Origin: Nocardia fluminea
GTDB lineage: Bacteria > Actinomycetota > Actinomycetes > Mycobacteriales > Mycobacteriaceae
Direction: 5' to 3'
Length of the DNA: 64,000 nt
Assembly (NCBI RefSeq): GCF_002846365.1
Contig: NZ_PJMW01000002.1
Location: 1,984,001-2,048,000 of the forward strand
A model generated the notes under the pieces. The model saw only the letters and a program-made list of their open reading frames with translations. It ran no database searches and was not told the DNA's origin. Positions 16,299-24,968 of this stretch are shown in pieces. Position 1 is the stretch's first letter. The number at the start of each line of letters is the position of its first letter. The position numbers and the translations under genes were made by a program.

Positions 16299-17057
16299 CT
16301 ACGAGTCGGGCACATCGTTGCCGCTGCGGGTCATGGCGTAGTCGTACAAGACGTTGAAGAAGTGGTCATCGATACCGCCGAAGAATGGCCGCCCCACCCC
16401 ATCCTCGACATCACCGAACACCGAAAGCTCCCTCCCTCGTTCATCGTCGTAAACCAGAGTCGAGGCCTGCCACCGCCCGGACCGAACCTCGTCGAGGAGG
16501 ATTTGCAGCAGCTCGGTGAAGTTCTCGGCACACACGTAGTGCCGGTCTTCGTTACGTCCGAAGTTGATGATTTGGCCACGCGTTCCCGCCGAGTCGGGAT
16601 CGAGGTCGAGACCGATGTAGTCGCTTCTGAGGGGATCCGACCACAACGGAATCCAGCCGGGCGAGGTGTACAGCGGCCGCACTCGTCCCTCCGAGCCCGG
16701 CAGTGCCTCACCGTCTGTCAGCTCTTCGGGATCGCTGTCCTCGCGTAAGAAGGCCCATTCCGACCAGCACTGCTCGATGAGGTCTGCCGACAAGAAGGAG
16801 AGGGTCGGAATGCACGGCACCGCCCCGTCATCCTCACGGATCGTTGTATCGGTCAGCCGCTGACCGTTGTGCATCATCAACACGGCTTTCACATCGTCCG
16901 GAATGCGTTGCCCCAGTGTTTGTTCGAGTTTGCCGATGTCATCTTGATCAGCTGGCGGGGCGAGATTCTCGTACGCTCGCGGCACGTTGACTCGCAGCCA
17001 ACCGACGTAGTCTTCGAAAAGCTCGATCGCTTGCACCGCCAGAACGTAACAGGCCAC
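16299..17057 (-). CDS. SMI1/KNR4-family protein
   Basis: 252 aa. The SMI1/KNR4 (SUKH) core is seen in APPADQDDIGKLEQTLGQ, IPDDVKAVLMMHNGQ, WIPLWSDPLRSDYIGLDLDP and GRNEDRHYVCAENFTELL. In bacteria these domains are often immunity proteins of toxin systems or, in actinobacteria, cytoplasmic proteins of unknown role. No toxin gene is visible beside it. The start is uncertain: GTG 17057 gives the full frame, GTG 17036 is an alternative; neither has a clear ribosome site. Confidence 0.75.
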   Translation of the reverse strand: MACYVLAVQAIELFEDYVGWLRVNVPRAYENLAPPADQDDIGKLEQTLGQRIPDDVKAVLMMHNGQRLTDTTIREDDGAVPCIPTLSFLSADLIEQCWSEWAFLREDSDPEELTDGEALPGSEGRVRPLYTSPGWIPLWSDPLRSDYIGLDLDPDSAGTRGQIINFGRNEDRHYVCAENFTELLQILLDEVRSGRWQASTLVYDDERGRELSVFGDVEDGVGRPFFGGIDDHFFNVLYDYAMTRSGNDVPDS

Positions 17058-17264
17058 ACCGACTCAACGGAGCGCACTCTTCTGCCGCTCATGCCGCGTC
17101 CTGGTGCTCACCGTCGTCGGCCCTGTTCTGGGTGAAGCTGACGCCGTCGGCGCCCTCGAGGCGTGAGCACGCGAGATCACCATGCAGGCGAACCCAGTAC
17201 ACGCCATGCGGCCAATGGTCGCGCTACCATCGACCTCCTTGCGGATTTCCTTTCGAGATCCAGG

Positions 17265-17537
17265 TCAGCGGCCGAGTGCGAGGTGCGCAGTCGCGTACTC
17301 ATTGATGCGGCCGACGGTCCCGACGGCCTCCTCGATCAACCATGCGGCGACGGTGAACAGTTCCCTTTCGGAGCGAAAACACATCGTCAGAGCGATGACG
17401 CCTGCCAGGCTCTGGCGATACCAGACGAGCCTGACCAGTTTCATCTCGGCAGTCACCATTTTATTTCGCGATGCCAGATGCTCCGCAGCGGCCTGATCCC
17501 ATGAGAGATCGTTGTACGCGGTTCCATCAGGCTGCAT
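17265..17537 (-). CDS. Hypothetical protein, probably 5'-truncated remnant
   Basis: From ATG 17537 the frame encodes 90 aa (start MQPDGTAYNDLSWDQAAAEH). The same frame stays open and protein-like for 34 more codons upstream (segment FHHRGWFDGYSHQ) to a TGA at 17640-17642, but contains no start codon there and no ribosome site before the ATG. This suggests a gene that lost its 5' end. No family recognised. It lies just outside the left repeat of the integrated element, in a region that looks like leftover from an older element. Confidence 0.35.
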   Translation of the reverse strand: MQPDGTAYNDLSWDQAAAEHLASRNKMVTAEMKLVRLVWYRQSLAGVIALTMCFRSERELFTVAAWLIEEAVGTVGRINEYATAHLALGR

Positions 17538-17760
17538 TTGGTGACTGTATCCGTCGAACCAGCCACGGTGATGAAATCCAGCTGCGGTCCGCCGGTTGCT
17601 CTGGAAGCGGCCGGATATCGGATCCGCTGTGGAATCAGGTCAAGAGCTTCTTCGACCCGTGACCGACGTTCCTGCGTAGGTGCCGGGGACGTGGGCCTGT
17701 ACTCCGGGTCGTGCAGAGGTACGCGCCGATAACCGCGATCGGGTTGTTGCTGGCCTAAGT

Positions 17761-17777
17761 GGCACGTATGTGGCACG
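17761..17777 (+). repeat. Arm-type repeat pair outside the element
   Basis: GGCACG-TATGT-GGCACG: two hexamers 11 bases apart. It matches the pairs at 17982-17998 and 24882-24898. Its distance to the left att repeat (59 nt) equals the spacing of the right pair to the right att repeat (62 nt), as if an older element's integrase end sat here. Confidence 0.55.
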
Positions 17778-17836
17778 GCGGCCCTGGATGCACCTCGGCC
17801 AGACCGACTGAAACTACAAAACCCCCAGGATGACCC

Positions 17837-17897
17837 GGGGGTTTCGTTGTTGAGCCGATGACGGGAATCGAACCCGCGCCATCTGCTTGGGAAGCAG
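17837..17897. repeat. Left attachment repeat (attR-like), tRNA 3' half
   Basis: 61 bases identical to 24961-25021: the terminator's right arm, then the 3' half of tRNA-Gly through the anticodon stem. After the shared bases the two sites diverge, so this copy cannot fold as a tRNA. This is the classic scar of integrase-mediated insertion into a tRNA 3' end. Confidence 0.92.
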
Positions 17898-17981
17898 GCG
17901 AATAGGCGGGAATGACGGCCTGACCTGGGCTCGCGGTTGCGCGTGAGGTACCCGGATTTACCCCCTTTGACCCTGGCGCAG

Positions 17982-17998
17982 GGCACGAATGGGGCACG
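17982..17998 (+). repeat. Arm-type repeat pair inside left end
   Basis: GGCACG-AATGG-GGCACG, two hexamers one helical turn (11 bases) apart, 84 bases inside the left att repeat. Probable binding site for the N-terminal arm-binding domain of the integrase. Confidence 0.5.
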
Positions 17999-18098
17999 GA
18001 GGGTAGGCGCATTCCGGGAGCGGCTGACGGCGATTGCCTGGCACTTTGGGCCGTCTAACTCTGTTGTGGCGGTGAGTCTTCGACTGTAAATTGTGCCG

Positions 18099-18575
18099 AT
18101 GAAAGATGACGATCTCACGCCGTATGAGCGGGCTCATCGGAACCTCAGTATCCCTGATGGCTGGGAGCTCGCCGAGTCCGAAGGCCGCCTGGAAGCTGAA
18201 GATGTCCTGAATCGACTCGTCAGTATCGCGTTGTACGAATTCGGTGAGAACAAACCTGACTGGCCGATGGCGCTCGACTCACAAGGGTTCACCACCGCTT
18301 TGGTTGCGGAGGGGAGGATGTTCGACGGCGGGATCAGTGTCCACGTGTGGCCAAACGATCATCCGCCGCCCCACGTACACATCTTGAAGAAGTGCGAGGG
18401 GGACGGCCTGTCCGTGAAGATCAACCTTGAGACCGGCGAATCCGAGGGTGACCTGCCACCGTGGGCAGACCGGAAGCAGCTGAAGAACCTGAAGGCGCTC
18501 GTCGTCGAATATCACCCACTCTTCGCAGGCTGGTGGACGAAGAACCATGGCGGCGCTGTCGTACTCCTAGCCTAA
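18099..18575 (+). CDS. DUF4160-domain protein
   Basis: 158 aa from ATG 18099 (GTG 18093 two codons upstream is an alternative; no clear ribosome site for either). The C-terminal half carries the DUF4160 signature: ISVHVWPNDHPPPHVHI followed by GLSVKINLETGE and DRKQLKNLKALVVEYHPLF. DUF4160 proteins are small, often near mobile elements or toxin-antitoxin genes, and of unknown biochemical role; the PPHVHV-type motif suggests metal or nucleotide contact. This is the first gene inside the left end of the element, probably cargo. Confidence 0.75.
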   Translation: MKDDDLTPYERAHRNLSIPDGWELAESEGRLEAEDVLNRLVSIALYEFGENKPDWPMALDSQGFTTALVAEGRMFDGGISVHVWPNDHPPPHVHILKKCEGDGLSVKINLETGESEGDLPPWADRKQLKNLKALVVEYHPLFAGWWTKNHGGAVVLLA

Positions 18576-19269
18576 CGTTGCTCCGAGAGTCGGCGTCGCG
18601 ATAACCACTCCTGACCCTGATGCCCTGGGGGACTTCACTTCCCCGGCTTCCTCATACTGGCCATCCCTGAACTGAGGGAGGTCGTGTCAAGGGCGCACTT
18701 TCCCTTGACTCGTCCGAGTGAGGTCAGACAATTAGGCCATGAGGAGCCAACCCAACCCACGGGTTTCCCCACCGACTCACCGCGGCTTCCTTCGTTCAGC
18801 AATTCGCCGACCTGGTGACCGGCCAAGGTGATCGGGAACTATGCCGGCCTTTTCGGCTGGGACCGATGACGGTTCGATGAACCACCTGCACGGGTTCGGC
18901 AGGCTGGTCCTATGAGGCAAGCGACGAAGTCGTGCGGCAGTACGTATGCGACTCGGTGTGCTGGTGGCCGTCGATCGGGCAGTATGCCGGCCGATTCGGG
19001 CTCGGGAATTCCGTTCAGCAATTCAGGCCGGGCACTGTCGGGCCACGTCAACAGCTCGTCGTCGATGCTGTGCGAGCTGGTTGGAGTCCCGGTTCGCCTG
19101 CTTTCGGCGCAGGGTGCCGCCGACGTGCCGACGCGCCGGGCGGTGAGGTACGAGCAAGCCCGCTGCGCGTCGAAGCGCGGCGGCGGCGCTCTGCGCCGCC
19201 GCAGGCGCTCTTGACTCTATATAGCGAAGTTCAGCAACAACTCCGTGACGTGACGGGCGCTGCGTTGAG
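18576..19269. other. No convincing gene; possible decayed cargo
   Basis: Several short frames exist on both strands, but none has a ribosome site or a recognisable protein. A GC hairpin (GCGGCGGCGC / GCGCCGCCGC, 19180-19202) may end the leftward HAD transcript. Confidence 0.4.
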
Positions 19270-19953
19270 CTACTGCGAGATGGATTCGCCGCGAACGGCA
19301 TCCAGAAGCGCCGACATGCTGGTGATCGTCACAGCATGGGCGAAGGGAGCGAACCGCTCTACCTTGTCGGGCTTGTTCGCGTATGCGACGGCAGGGAGTG
19401 TCGCGGAATCGGCCGCAAGTAGGTCGGTGAGTGAGTCGCCGGTGAAGGTGGCTGTCCCGACATCGGCTCGTAGACCGGCTAATGCTGCTTCGAGTAGGTA
19501 CGGGCTCGGCTTGAGCGGGGTAGAGGCTGACGTTCTCGCGTAGATGCCGGAAACCTGGTCCCGTAGTCCGTGGGCGCGGAGGTAGGCATCGATGGCCGCA
19601 ACCGAGTTGTTGCTGACGATTGCGACTGAACCGCCATCCCTTGCCGCGGCTTCCCGGATGATCTCGTGGGCGAACGGGGTTGGGGTGGCGACGGCGACGG
19701 CTTCGACCTCGAGGCGTGCTAGCTCGCGCTCGGTCGTCTCGGCTGCCTCCTTGGAAATCTGGGCGGCGTACTGGAGTAGCTCGAACGGGTCGGAGGTGGC
19801 TCCGAGGTGATCGGGGAGGGTGACGCCCATCGCGCCCCCGAGCTGTTCCGCCACACGGCGGCTGGAGATGCCAGAGAACATGGCGCACACCGGGCCGTCG
19901 AAGTCGAGCAGCAGGCAGGGGCGGTGAGCGATCAAACGGCGGAGGTCGTTCAC
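19270..19953 (-). CDS. HAD-family hydrolase
   Basis: 227 aa from GTG 19953. HAD motifs in order: I DFDGPVCAMFSG (nucleophile Asp), II VSNNS, III Lys in LKPSPYLLEAA, IV GDSLTDLLAA. The cap lies between motifs I and II, as in the phosphoglycolate phosphatase/beta-phosphoglucomutase group. The GTG overlaps the stop of the GntR gene by 4 bases, so they form a coupled operon inside the mobile element. HAD genes next to GntR repressors recur in actinobacterial integrative elements; a metabolite-repair or signalling role is possible. Substrate unknown. Confidence 0.85.
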   Translation of the reverse strand: MNDLRRLIAHRPCLLLDFDGPVCAMFSGISSRRVAEQLGGAMGVTLPDHLGATSDPFELLQYAAQISKEAAETTERELARLEVEAVAVATPTPFAHEIIREAAARDGGSVAIVSNNSVAAIDAYLRAHGLRDQVSGIYARTSASTPLKPSPYLLEAALAGLRADVGTATFTGDSLTDLLAADSATLPAVAYANKPDKVERFAPFAHAVTITSMSALLDAVRGESISQ

Positions 19954-20795
19954 GCGTGGTAGTCCTGCGCGACCGAGTTCCAAATGCTGTCGAACCACAT
20001 CAGCGACTGTCCGACGAATTGGCTGCCGGTGGAGTCGGGGTCGACATCGCGGGCGTAGTGGAACAGAGTCGCGTCCTTGCCCATCAGATCCCACATCGCG
20101 ACGTTCTCACCTTCGAGTGGCACGGTGTGCTCAACTACGGGGTAGTAGCCGGAGAACGCCTGTTCGCCGTTGAGTACGTAGAGCTTGAACAGCGGAACGG
20201 CCGGATAGGTCCTGATCTTCGCGGAGGTGCTCGGCACCAACCCAAGCCGCCCGAGCTCCTCGACAGATTCCACGATCGCGCTGCCGTGGCGCTCCATGAT
20301 CCTGGTTGCGCGCTTGCGGAATGCGGGGCTGTCGGCCATGTCGTCCACCCTGGCCGGAAGTGTCCAGGGCAGCGAAGGGTCTGGCAGCAGCAGCCGGACA
20401 TGAAGGCTGTCCGGACGAAGTCGACCCTCCCGGATTCGGTCGAGCGGCTCGGCGATGGCACCGTGCAGCGTCTCGCCAGAGAACCCGGCAAAGTCGACGG
20501 TCACGTCTGCGGCTTCGAACGCCTGCTCGATGTGGGGGCGGAGGCCGACCGGGCGCTCAGTCCGTTCGCGAACGTAGGTGCCGCTGCCGGGCCTGCTGAC
20601 GACAAGTCCCTCCTCACGAAGGGCACGAATGGCTGCCTCGGCGGTTGCCTTCGCGACTCCGAACCGCTCCACCAGCTGAGGGCCGGACGGCAGTCGCTCG
20701 CCTGGCGCGAACTTCCGCGTGAGGATCGCGGCTCGCAAGATGTTCGCGATCTGTTGCGATGCAGGGCGGGGGTCGTCGGGGTCGATTGTCTCCAT
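19950..20795 (-). CDS. GntR-family regulator (KorSA-like control of the element)
   Basis: 281 aa from ATG 20795. The N-terminal winged HTH (about residues 8-75) shows RPASQQIANILRAAIL, PGERLPSGPQLVERFGV and LREEGLVVSRPGSGTYV. The C-terminal domain (~190 aa) is not a clear UTRA or FadR domain. In actinobacterial integrative elements a divergent GntR repressor controls the replication/excision operon. Here a symmetric set of CCTAGG sites fills the divergent promoter, with the central one in the spacer of the rightward promoter, so this protein is the obvious candidate to bind them. Confidence 0.85.
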   Translation of the reverse strand: METIDPDDPRPASQQIANILRAAILTRKFAPGERLPSGPQLVERFGVAKATAEAAIRALREEGLVVSRPGSGTYVRERTERPVGLRPHIEQAFEAADVTVDFAGFSGETLHGAIAEPLDRIREGRLRPDSLHVRLLLPDPSLPWTLPARVDDMADSPAFRKRATRIMERHGSAIVESVEELGRLGLVPSTSAKIRTYPAVPLFKLYVLNGEQAFSGYYPVVEHTVPLEGENVAMWDLMGKDATLFHYARDVDPDSTGSQFVGQSLMWFDSIWNSVAQDYHA

Positions 20796-20817
20796 TCGCC
20801 CAGCATAAGGGCTATTC

Positions 20818-20890
20818 CCTAGGTAAGTCATGTAGCTATTGACCTCCCTAGGGAGGTGCGCTAACCTTGAAGCTACCTAGGGAGCCTAGG
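20818..20890 (+). promoter_or_regulatory. Symmetric operator and rightward promoter of the element
   Basis: CCTAGG occurs at 20818, 20847, 20876 and 20885. The first three are exactly 29 bases apart, and the outer two are in opposite orientation (TACCTAGGGA on minus, then on plus), so the array is a large dyad centred on the palindrome ACCTCCCTAGGGAGGT (20842-20857). That palindrome overlaps the -35 TTGACC (20839-20844) and fills the 17-bp spacer before -10 TAACCT (20862-20867), a near-ideal promoter for the genes from 20922. Occupancy would block transcription. Confidence 0.75.
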
Positions 20891-20921
20891 GGGCAATCAA
20901 GACGAGCCGGGGAGCCGCAAA

Positions 20922-21200
20922 ATGTCTAGCCACCTGAACGCAGCCATGAAGACTCTGACCCTTCGCCCTTCTCCTCACGTGCGCATCGCTGACGTAATCG
21001 ACATGCACCCGTACGTGGTCACCTACCCACCTCGTCCCGCCGCTGGATCTGATCAGGGCCTGTGCGCGGTCTGCCGGGGTGATCACCTCGACGGCGCTGC
21101 CGGTCACCTGTTCGAGCTGTCGGAGATGGCGCGCGTTACCGAGACCGTCGAGCCGTGGGACTACCGCGCCGATGCCCGCGCCTACGGAATGAGCTACTGA
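20922..21200 (+). CDS. Hypothetical protein of the element, 92 aa
   Basis: First gene of the rightward operon, 55 bases after the promoter -10. A purine-rich CGGGGAG lies about 8 bases upstream of ATG 20922. The sequence has one CxxC (GLCAVCRGDH) and a His shortly after, possibly a half zinc site, but no recognised domain. The stop overlaps the next ATG by one base (TGATG). It is common to find such small unknown proteins in front of rep in actinomycete integrative elements. Function unknown. Confidence 0.7.
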   Translation: MSSHLNAAMKTLTLRPSPHVRIADVIDMHPYVVTYPPRPAAGSDQGLCAVCRGDHLDGAAGHLFELSEMARVTETVEPWDYRADARAYGMSY

Positions 21201-21436
21201 TGCCGGTTCCTACCCCGCCCCGGATGAACCTGGCTGGCGTGTGCTGCTACTGCCTGCACCGCGACTGCGAAAAGCCCTCGTGCATCAAGACCTACGCCGC
21301 GACGACCTGGGAGGTCTGCACCCGCTGCGGCGGCACCGAGTACATCGACGGCCACCGCTACCCCGAAGACGCATCCGAGCGCTGCCGCTGGTGCCACGGC
21401 GGTCTGTCCTTCACGCTCACATCCCCAGAGAGGTAA
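21200..21436 (+). CDS. Small cysteine-rich zinc-ribbon protein
   Basis: 78 aa from ATG 21200, coupled to the previous gene by a one-base overlap. Four cysteine clusters (VCCYCLHRDC, then SCIK, CTRCGG and CRWCHGG) give a pattern like two zinc ribbons; the CxxCGG and CxxCHGG elements resemble those in DnaJ-type zinc domains. It probably binds one or two zinc ions and may be a DNA- or protein-binding accessory of the element. No named family recognised. Confidence 0.7.
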   Translation: MPVPTPPRMNLAGVCCYCLHRDCEKPSCIKTYAATTWEVCTRCGGTEYIDGHRYPEDASERCRWCHGGLSFTLTSPER

Positions 21437-21438
21437 CC

Positions 21439-21801
21439 ATGTCATCGAATGCTGTTCTGCGAGAAGCGATCCTGAACGCCGGGATGACTCCCGCGATGCT
21501 GGCCGAACGTGTCGAGGTCGACGCCAAGACCGTCGAGCGGTGGGTGTGCCAGGGACGGCGTCCGCACCCGATCACCCGTCACCGGGTCGCCTGCGCGGTG
21601 GGTCGGCCGATGGCTGAACTGTGGCCGTTGCCCAAATCAGCCTCGGCAACAGTCCCGGCGTCGGCTGCGGTGGTCGAGGGCGGAATGTCGTTGGCGCTGG
21701 TGCTCGATCGCCTGTCGAACGTGGCCGCAGTCCTGGACCGGCTCACCGACCGACTGGAGAACCTCGAGAAGGCCACCGGTTCCATGGGAGCGACGGCGTG
21801 A
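21439..21801 (+). CDS. XRE-like DNA-binding protein with C-terminal coiled coil
   Basis: 120 aa. Residues ~5-60 read as a helix-turn-helix (LREAILNAGMTPAMLAERVE, then VDAKTVERWVCQGRRP), a layout seen in small helix-turn-helix proteins upstream of rep. The C-terminal 35 residues form heptads (LDRLSNVAAVLDRLTDRLENLE), a likely dimer coiled coil. The stop overlaps the GTG of the rep gene by 3 bases. Probably a regulator or replication accessory. Confidence 0.7.
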   Translation: MSSNAVLREAILNAGMTPAMLAERVEVDAKTVERWVCQGRRPHPITRHRVACAVGRPMAELWPLPKSASATVPASAAVVEGGMSLALVLDRLSNVAAVLDRLTDRLENLEKATGSMGATA

Positions 21802-23516
21802 GCACCGCACCGATCATCGGCCTGGCACCTCAACGGGAAACCGCTGCCGACCGACGTGCAATGCCCGACATCACCGACATTGCCCAGTACGCGGCCGACA
21901 AGGAAGGGGTGTGCGCTCGGGTCGTGCCGATGCGGGCGTTCGACCCGAACACCTCGCGGACCTCCTACATCGGTGCCCCGTGCAAGGCGACCGTGGCAAC
22001 GACGTGTCCGGCCTGCGCGAAAGCGAACAAGTACCTGCGGATCACCCAGCTTCGCGAAGGCTGGTGCGCCGAACACGAACCCGCCGACTCCGAGCCTGTC
22101 GTGACTGAAGCACAGCAGGCCGTATTCGGTGCTCGCGCAACCCTGTTCAACCAATACAAGGACGCTCGCGCCGATGGTGACGACCAGCTTGCCGAGTCCA
22201 TCAAGGCTCTGGTGGCCGACCTCGACACCGAGCTGCGTGACCTCGGTGTGCGTGGTCGTCTCCCCGCTCTGGATGAGAAGCCACGCCGCAAAACCAAGTC
22301 CACCCGCCGCCGTGACGACCTGCCCGACCTGCCGCGTCTGAAGGTCGACAAGAAGCTCACGATCGGCAAGGCGTACGCGGGCGGCAAGATCCGGCCCTCG
22401 GCGTTCTTCACGCTCACCCTGGACTCGTTCGGCGCGATCAACAGGGTTCACGACCCGGCCACGAACGACCTGGTCTCGGATGGTTCCCCGCGTGACCCGG
22501 ACTCCTACGACTACGCCCGCCAGGCCCGCGACACCATCCACATGGCCCGGTTGTTCTCCAAGTTCATCGAGAACCTGCGTCGGGCGGTGGGCTGGAACGT
22601 GCAGTACTTCGCGACGGTCGAACCCCAGCGCCGGGGTGCTCCGCATCTTCACGTGGCGTTGCGGGGCTCGTTCTCCAAGAAGCTGCTCTACCAAGTCACC
22701 GCGGCTACCTACGTCAACATCTGGTGGCCCCACTTCGACAAGCCCGTCTACGGCGACGGTCGGATGCCGGTCTGGGACTATTCCGCCGGCACTTTCGCCG
22801 ATCCCCGCACCGGTCGACCGCTGACCTACTGGGACGACGCACTCGCGGTGATGGATGAGGTAGACGAACTCGACCCCGCGCACACGCTCAAGTTCGGGGG
22901 ACAGACCGACGTGCAGCAGATCCTTGCCAACACGGACGGCATGGACCGGGGCGTTCGCTACCTGACCAAGTACCTGACCAAGAGCCTCGGTGAACTGCTC
23001 AACCCCGGATCTCGTCGGGTCGCCGAGCACTACGACCGGCTCCACGCGGAACTGTGCGTGACTCCGTGCTCGCCTCGCTGCGGTGTGTGGCTGCTCTACG
23101 GGATCGTCCCCAAGGGGGCTACCGAGAAGACCCAGCCGGGCAAGTGCAAGGCCAACGCGCATCGCCGCGACACTCTCGGCCTGCCCGGTCGTCGGGTGCT
23201 GGTCTCGGGCAGGTGGACCGGCAAGACCGTCCCGGATCACAAGGCCGAACGGATGGAGTTCGTGCGTGAACAGCTCGCCGCTGTCGGCATCTACCCGCCC
23301 GATACCTCGCACCTGCGGATCACCCCCGTCCGTCCCGGCGACAAGGACGCACCTCCACGCGCGCAGCTGGTCATGAACCTGGTCACGACCCGGATCAACC
23401 AACGCGCTCAGTACACGATGGCCCGTCTCGCGATGGATGAGGGACCACCAGGTGTTCCACGTGAAACCTTTGTGCCACAACAACTTTCGACCGTTCAGAC
23501 ATCCGCAGCAGCATAG
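21798..23516 (+). CDS. RepSA-type replication initiator (HUH endonuclease)
   Basis: 572 aa from GTG 21798, which overlaps the upstream stop (GTGA). The N-terminal part has a Cys-rich segment (KATVATTCPACAKANKY, WCAEHEP). The HUH metal motif is RGAPHLHVAL (about residue 281) and the likely catalytic tyrosines are in RYLTKYLTKSLG (about residue 388). RepSA proteins of pSAM2-type elements start rolling-circle replication of the excised circle. The frame extends upstream of the GTG inside the previous gene but without coupling, so the GTG is preferred. Followed 13 bases later by xis. Confidence 0.88.
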   Translation: MSTAPIIGLAPQRETAADRRAMPDITDIAQYAADKEGVCARVVPMRAFDPNTSRTSYIGAPCKATVATTCPACAKANKYLRITQLREGWCAEHEPADSEPVVTEAQQAVFGARATLFNQYKDARADGDDQLAESIKALVADLDTELRDLGVRGRLPALDEKPRRKTKSTRRRDDLPDLPRLKVDKKLTIGKAYAGGKIRPSAFFTLTLDSFGAINRVHDPATNDLVSDGSPRDPDSYDYARQARDTIHMARLFSKFIENLRRAVGWNVQYFATVEPQRRGAPHLHVALRGSFSKKLLYQVTAATYVNIWWPHFDKPVYGDGRMPVWDYSAGTFADPRTGRPLTYWDDALAVMDEVDELDPAHTLKFGGQTDVQQILANTDGMDRGVRYLTKYLTKSLGELLNPGSRRVAEHYDRLHAELCVTPCSPRCGVWLLYGIVPKGATEKTQPGKCKANAHRRDTLGLPGRRVLVSGRWTGKTVPDHKAERMEFVREQLAAVGIYPPDTSHLRITPVRPGDKDAPPRAQLVMNLVTTRINQRAQYTMARLAMDEGPPGVPRETFVPQQLSTVQTSAAA

Positions 23517-23529
23517 GGAGGAAACAGCA

Positions 23530-23742
23530 ATGACAACCGAAATCGGTGGGGAGTATCTGACGGTCGAACAGGCCGCTGAATACCTCGGCACGGGTGTCCG
23601 ATTCATTCGGCGGATCGTGGCGGAACGTCGGGTGGTGTTCTACAAGGTCGGGCGGAACGTGCGATTCAAGCGCTCGGACTTGGAGGCGTTCGCGCAGTCC
23701 GGTCGGGTCGAAGTGGCACCGAGCTACGCGGCGGCTGCCTGA
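23530..23742 (+). CDS. xis: Excisionase (MerR-like HTH, Xis)
   Basis: 70 aa from ATG 23530 with GGAGG at 23518-23522. A winged MerR-like HTH of the excisionase type is visible (EYLTVEQAAEYLGTGVRFIRRI, shown in part; then VVFYKVGRNVRFKRSDLEAF). Xis bends att DNA and drives excision with the integrase. The stop overlaps the integrase ATG by one base (TGATG), so their amounts are linked. Confidence 0.88.
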   Translation: MTTEIGGEYLTVEQAAEYLGTGVRFIRRIVAERRVVFYKVGRNVRFKRSDLEAFAQSGRVEVAPSYAAAA

Positions 23743-24869
23743 TGTCCGGGCGTGGATTCGGCACCGTGCGCAAGCTGCCCTCGGGGCGGTGGCAGGTTCG
23801 CTACCGTGGGCCGGACGGTCAAAGACGTTCTGCACCAAGGACATTTGAGACCAAGAAAGCCGCCGAGCGGTGGCTGTCCACGACTGAGGTACAGATCCTC
23901 CAGGGCGACTGGATCGATCCGGAGCGGAGCAAGATCACCGTTCACGAGTATGTCGAACGGTGGATTGACCAGCGTCCCGGACTGCGTCCCAAGACCTTGT
24001 CCCTGTACCGCTGGCTGTTGCGTGCGCATGTGAAGTCGACGGCGATGGGCGGTACCCAGCTCGGCAAACTCACCACGCCGATGGTCCGGCAATGGCGCTC
24101 CGAACGGCTCGACGCTGGCGTCTCGGAGATCACGACGGCGAAGGCGTACCGGCTGGTCCGAGCGGCGTTGAACACCGCCGTGGATGAGGACAAGATCATT
24201 CCGCGCAATCCGGTCCGGGTGAAGGGTGCCGACAAGGAAGACAGTCCAGAGCGGCCGGTGCTGTCCGTCGCTCAGGTGTTCGCGCTCGCCCGTGCGGTGC
24301 CGGAAAGGTATCGGCTGGTGATCCTGCTGACCTCGTTCCTGTCGCTGCGATGGGGTGAGGCATCCGCGCTGACTCGGGCCGACATCACCGACGGCGCGGA
24401 GAATGTGCGCATCGGTAAGGCGATGGTGGAGGTTGCCGGGCTCGGACTGGTGGTTTCTCGCCCCAAGTCGAGGGCTGGTGTTCGAACCCTGACGGTCCCG
24501 GAAGCCATCCGGCCGGACATCCTGGCTCACCTCGAGAAGTACGTCGACAACCGGCCGGATGCCTACGTGTTCACCGGGTTGAGGGGAAATCCGTTGCGGC
24601 GGTCCAACTTCACCAAGAACGTGAACTGGAAGGTGGCAACCATGTCGGTCGGGCTGCCGGGCATCCACATCCACGACTTGCGCCATGCCGGGAACCTGTG
24701 GGCGTCGAAATCGGGGATGTCGACCAAGGATCTGATGTCGCGGATGGGCCACGACGATATGCGGGCCGCGCTGATCTACCAGCGGGCAACCGATGACGCC
24801 GAACGCCGCATTTCCGAGGATCTTTCGCAGATGGCGAAGGACTACCGCGACGGCCGTTCCAGTGCGTAA
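23742..24869 (+). CDS. int: Tyrosine site-specific integrase
   Basis: 375 aa. The N-terminal arm-binding domain (WQVRYRGPDGQRRS, then TKKAAERWLSTTE) is followed by a SAM-like core-binding domain (about residues 65-165) and the catalytic domain. Catalytic residues visible: Arg in SLRWGEASAL (about 201), the HxxR motif HDLRHAGN (about 311), MGHDD, and Tyr in ALIYQRAT (about 345). It should recombine the 61-bp site in tRNA-Gly. It lies 91 bases from the right att repeat, with an arm-type site between. Confidence 0.92.
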   Translation: MSGRGFGTVRKLPSGRWQVRYRGPDGQRRSAPRTFETKKAAERWLSTTEVQILQGDWIDPERSKITVHEYVERWIDQRPGLRPKTLSLYRWLLRAHVKSTAMGGTQLGKLTTPMVRQWRSERLDAGVSEITTAKAYRLVRAALNTAVDEDKIIPRNPVRVKGADKEDSPERPVLSVAQVFALARAVPERYRLVILLTSFLSLRWGEASALTRADITDGAENVRIGKAMVEVAGLGLVVSRPKSRAGVRTLTVPEAIRPDILAHLEKYVDNRPDAYVFTGLRGNPLRRSNFTKNVNWKVATMSVGLPGIHIHDLRHAGNLWASKSGMSTKDLMSRMGHDDMRAALIYQRATDDAERRISEDLSQMAKDYRDGRSSA

Positions 24870-24881
24870 ACGGCAGCCTGG

Positions 24882-24898
24882 GGCACGTACGGGGCACG
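24882..24898 (+). repeat. Arm-type repeat pair at right end
   Basis: GGCACG-TACGG-GGCACG, matching the pairs at 17761 and 17982; 62 bases before the right att repeat. Probable integrase arm site. Confidence 0.5.
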
Positions 24899-24941
24899 CG
24901 GGCCCTTCCTGAGTGCTCAGACAAGATCAACAGAAACGACA

Positions 24942-24968
24942 AAACCCCCCGGTTGACCTGGGGGGTTT
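24942..24968 (-). terminator. tRNA-Gly terminator
   Basis: AAACCCCCC (24942-24950) pairs with GGGGGGTTT (24960-24968). It lies immediately 3' of the tRNA on the minus strand. An equivalent hairpin is kept next to the left att repeat. Confidence 0.75.

Noticed and set aside
17853..17897. Second tRNA-Gly gene
   Set aside because: Only the 3' half is present; sequence after the anticodon stem diverges and cannot form the D and acceptor arms. It is an att scar.
18635..18826. 63-codon minus-strand frame in the mobile element
   Set aside because: No ribosome site, no recognisable fold; treated as part of an empty or decayed region.
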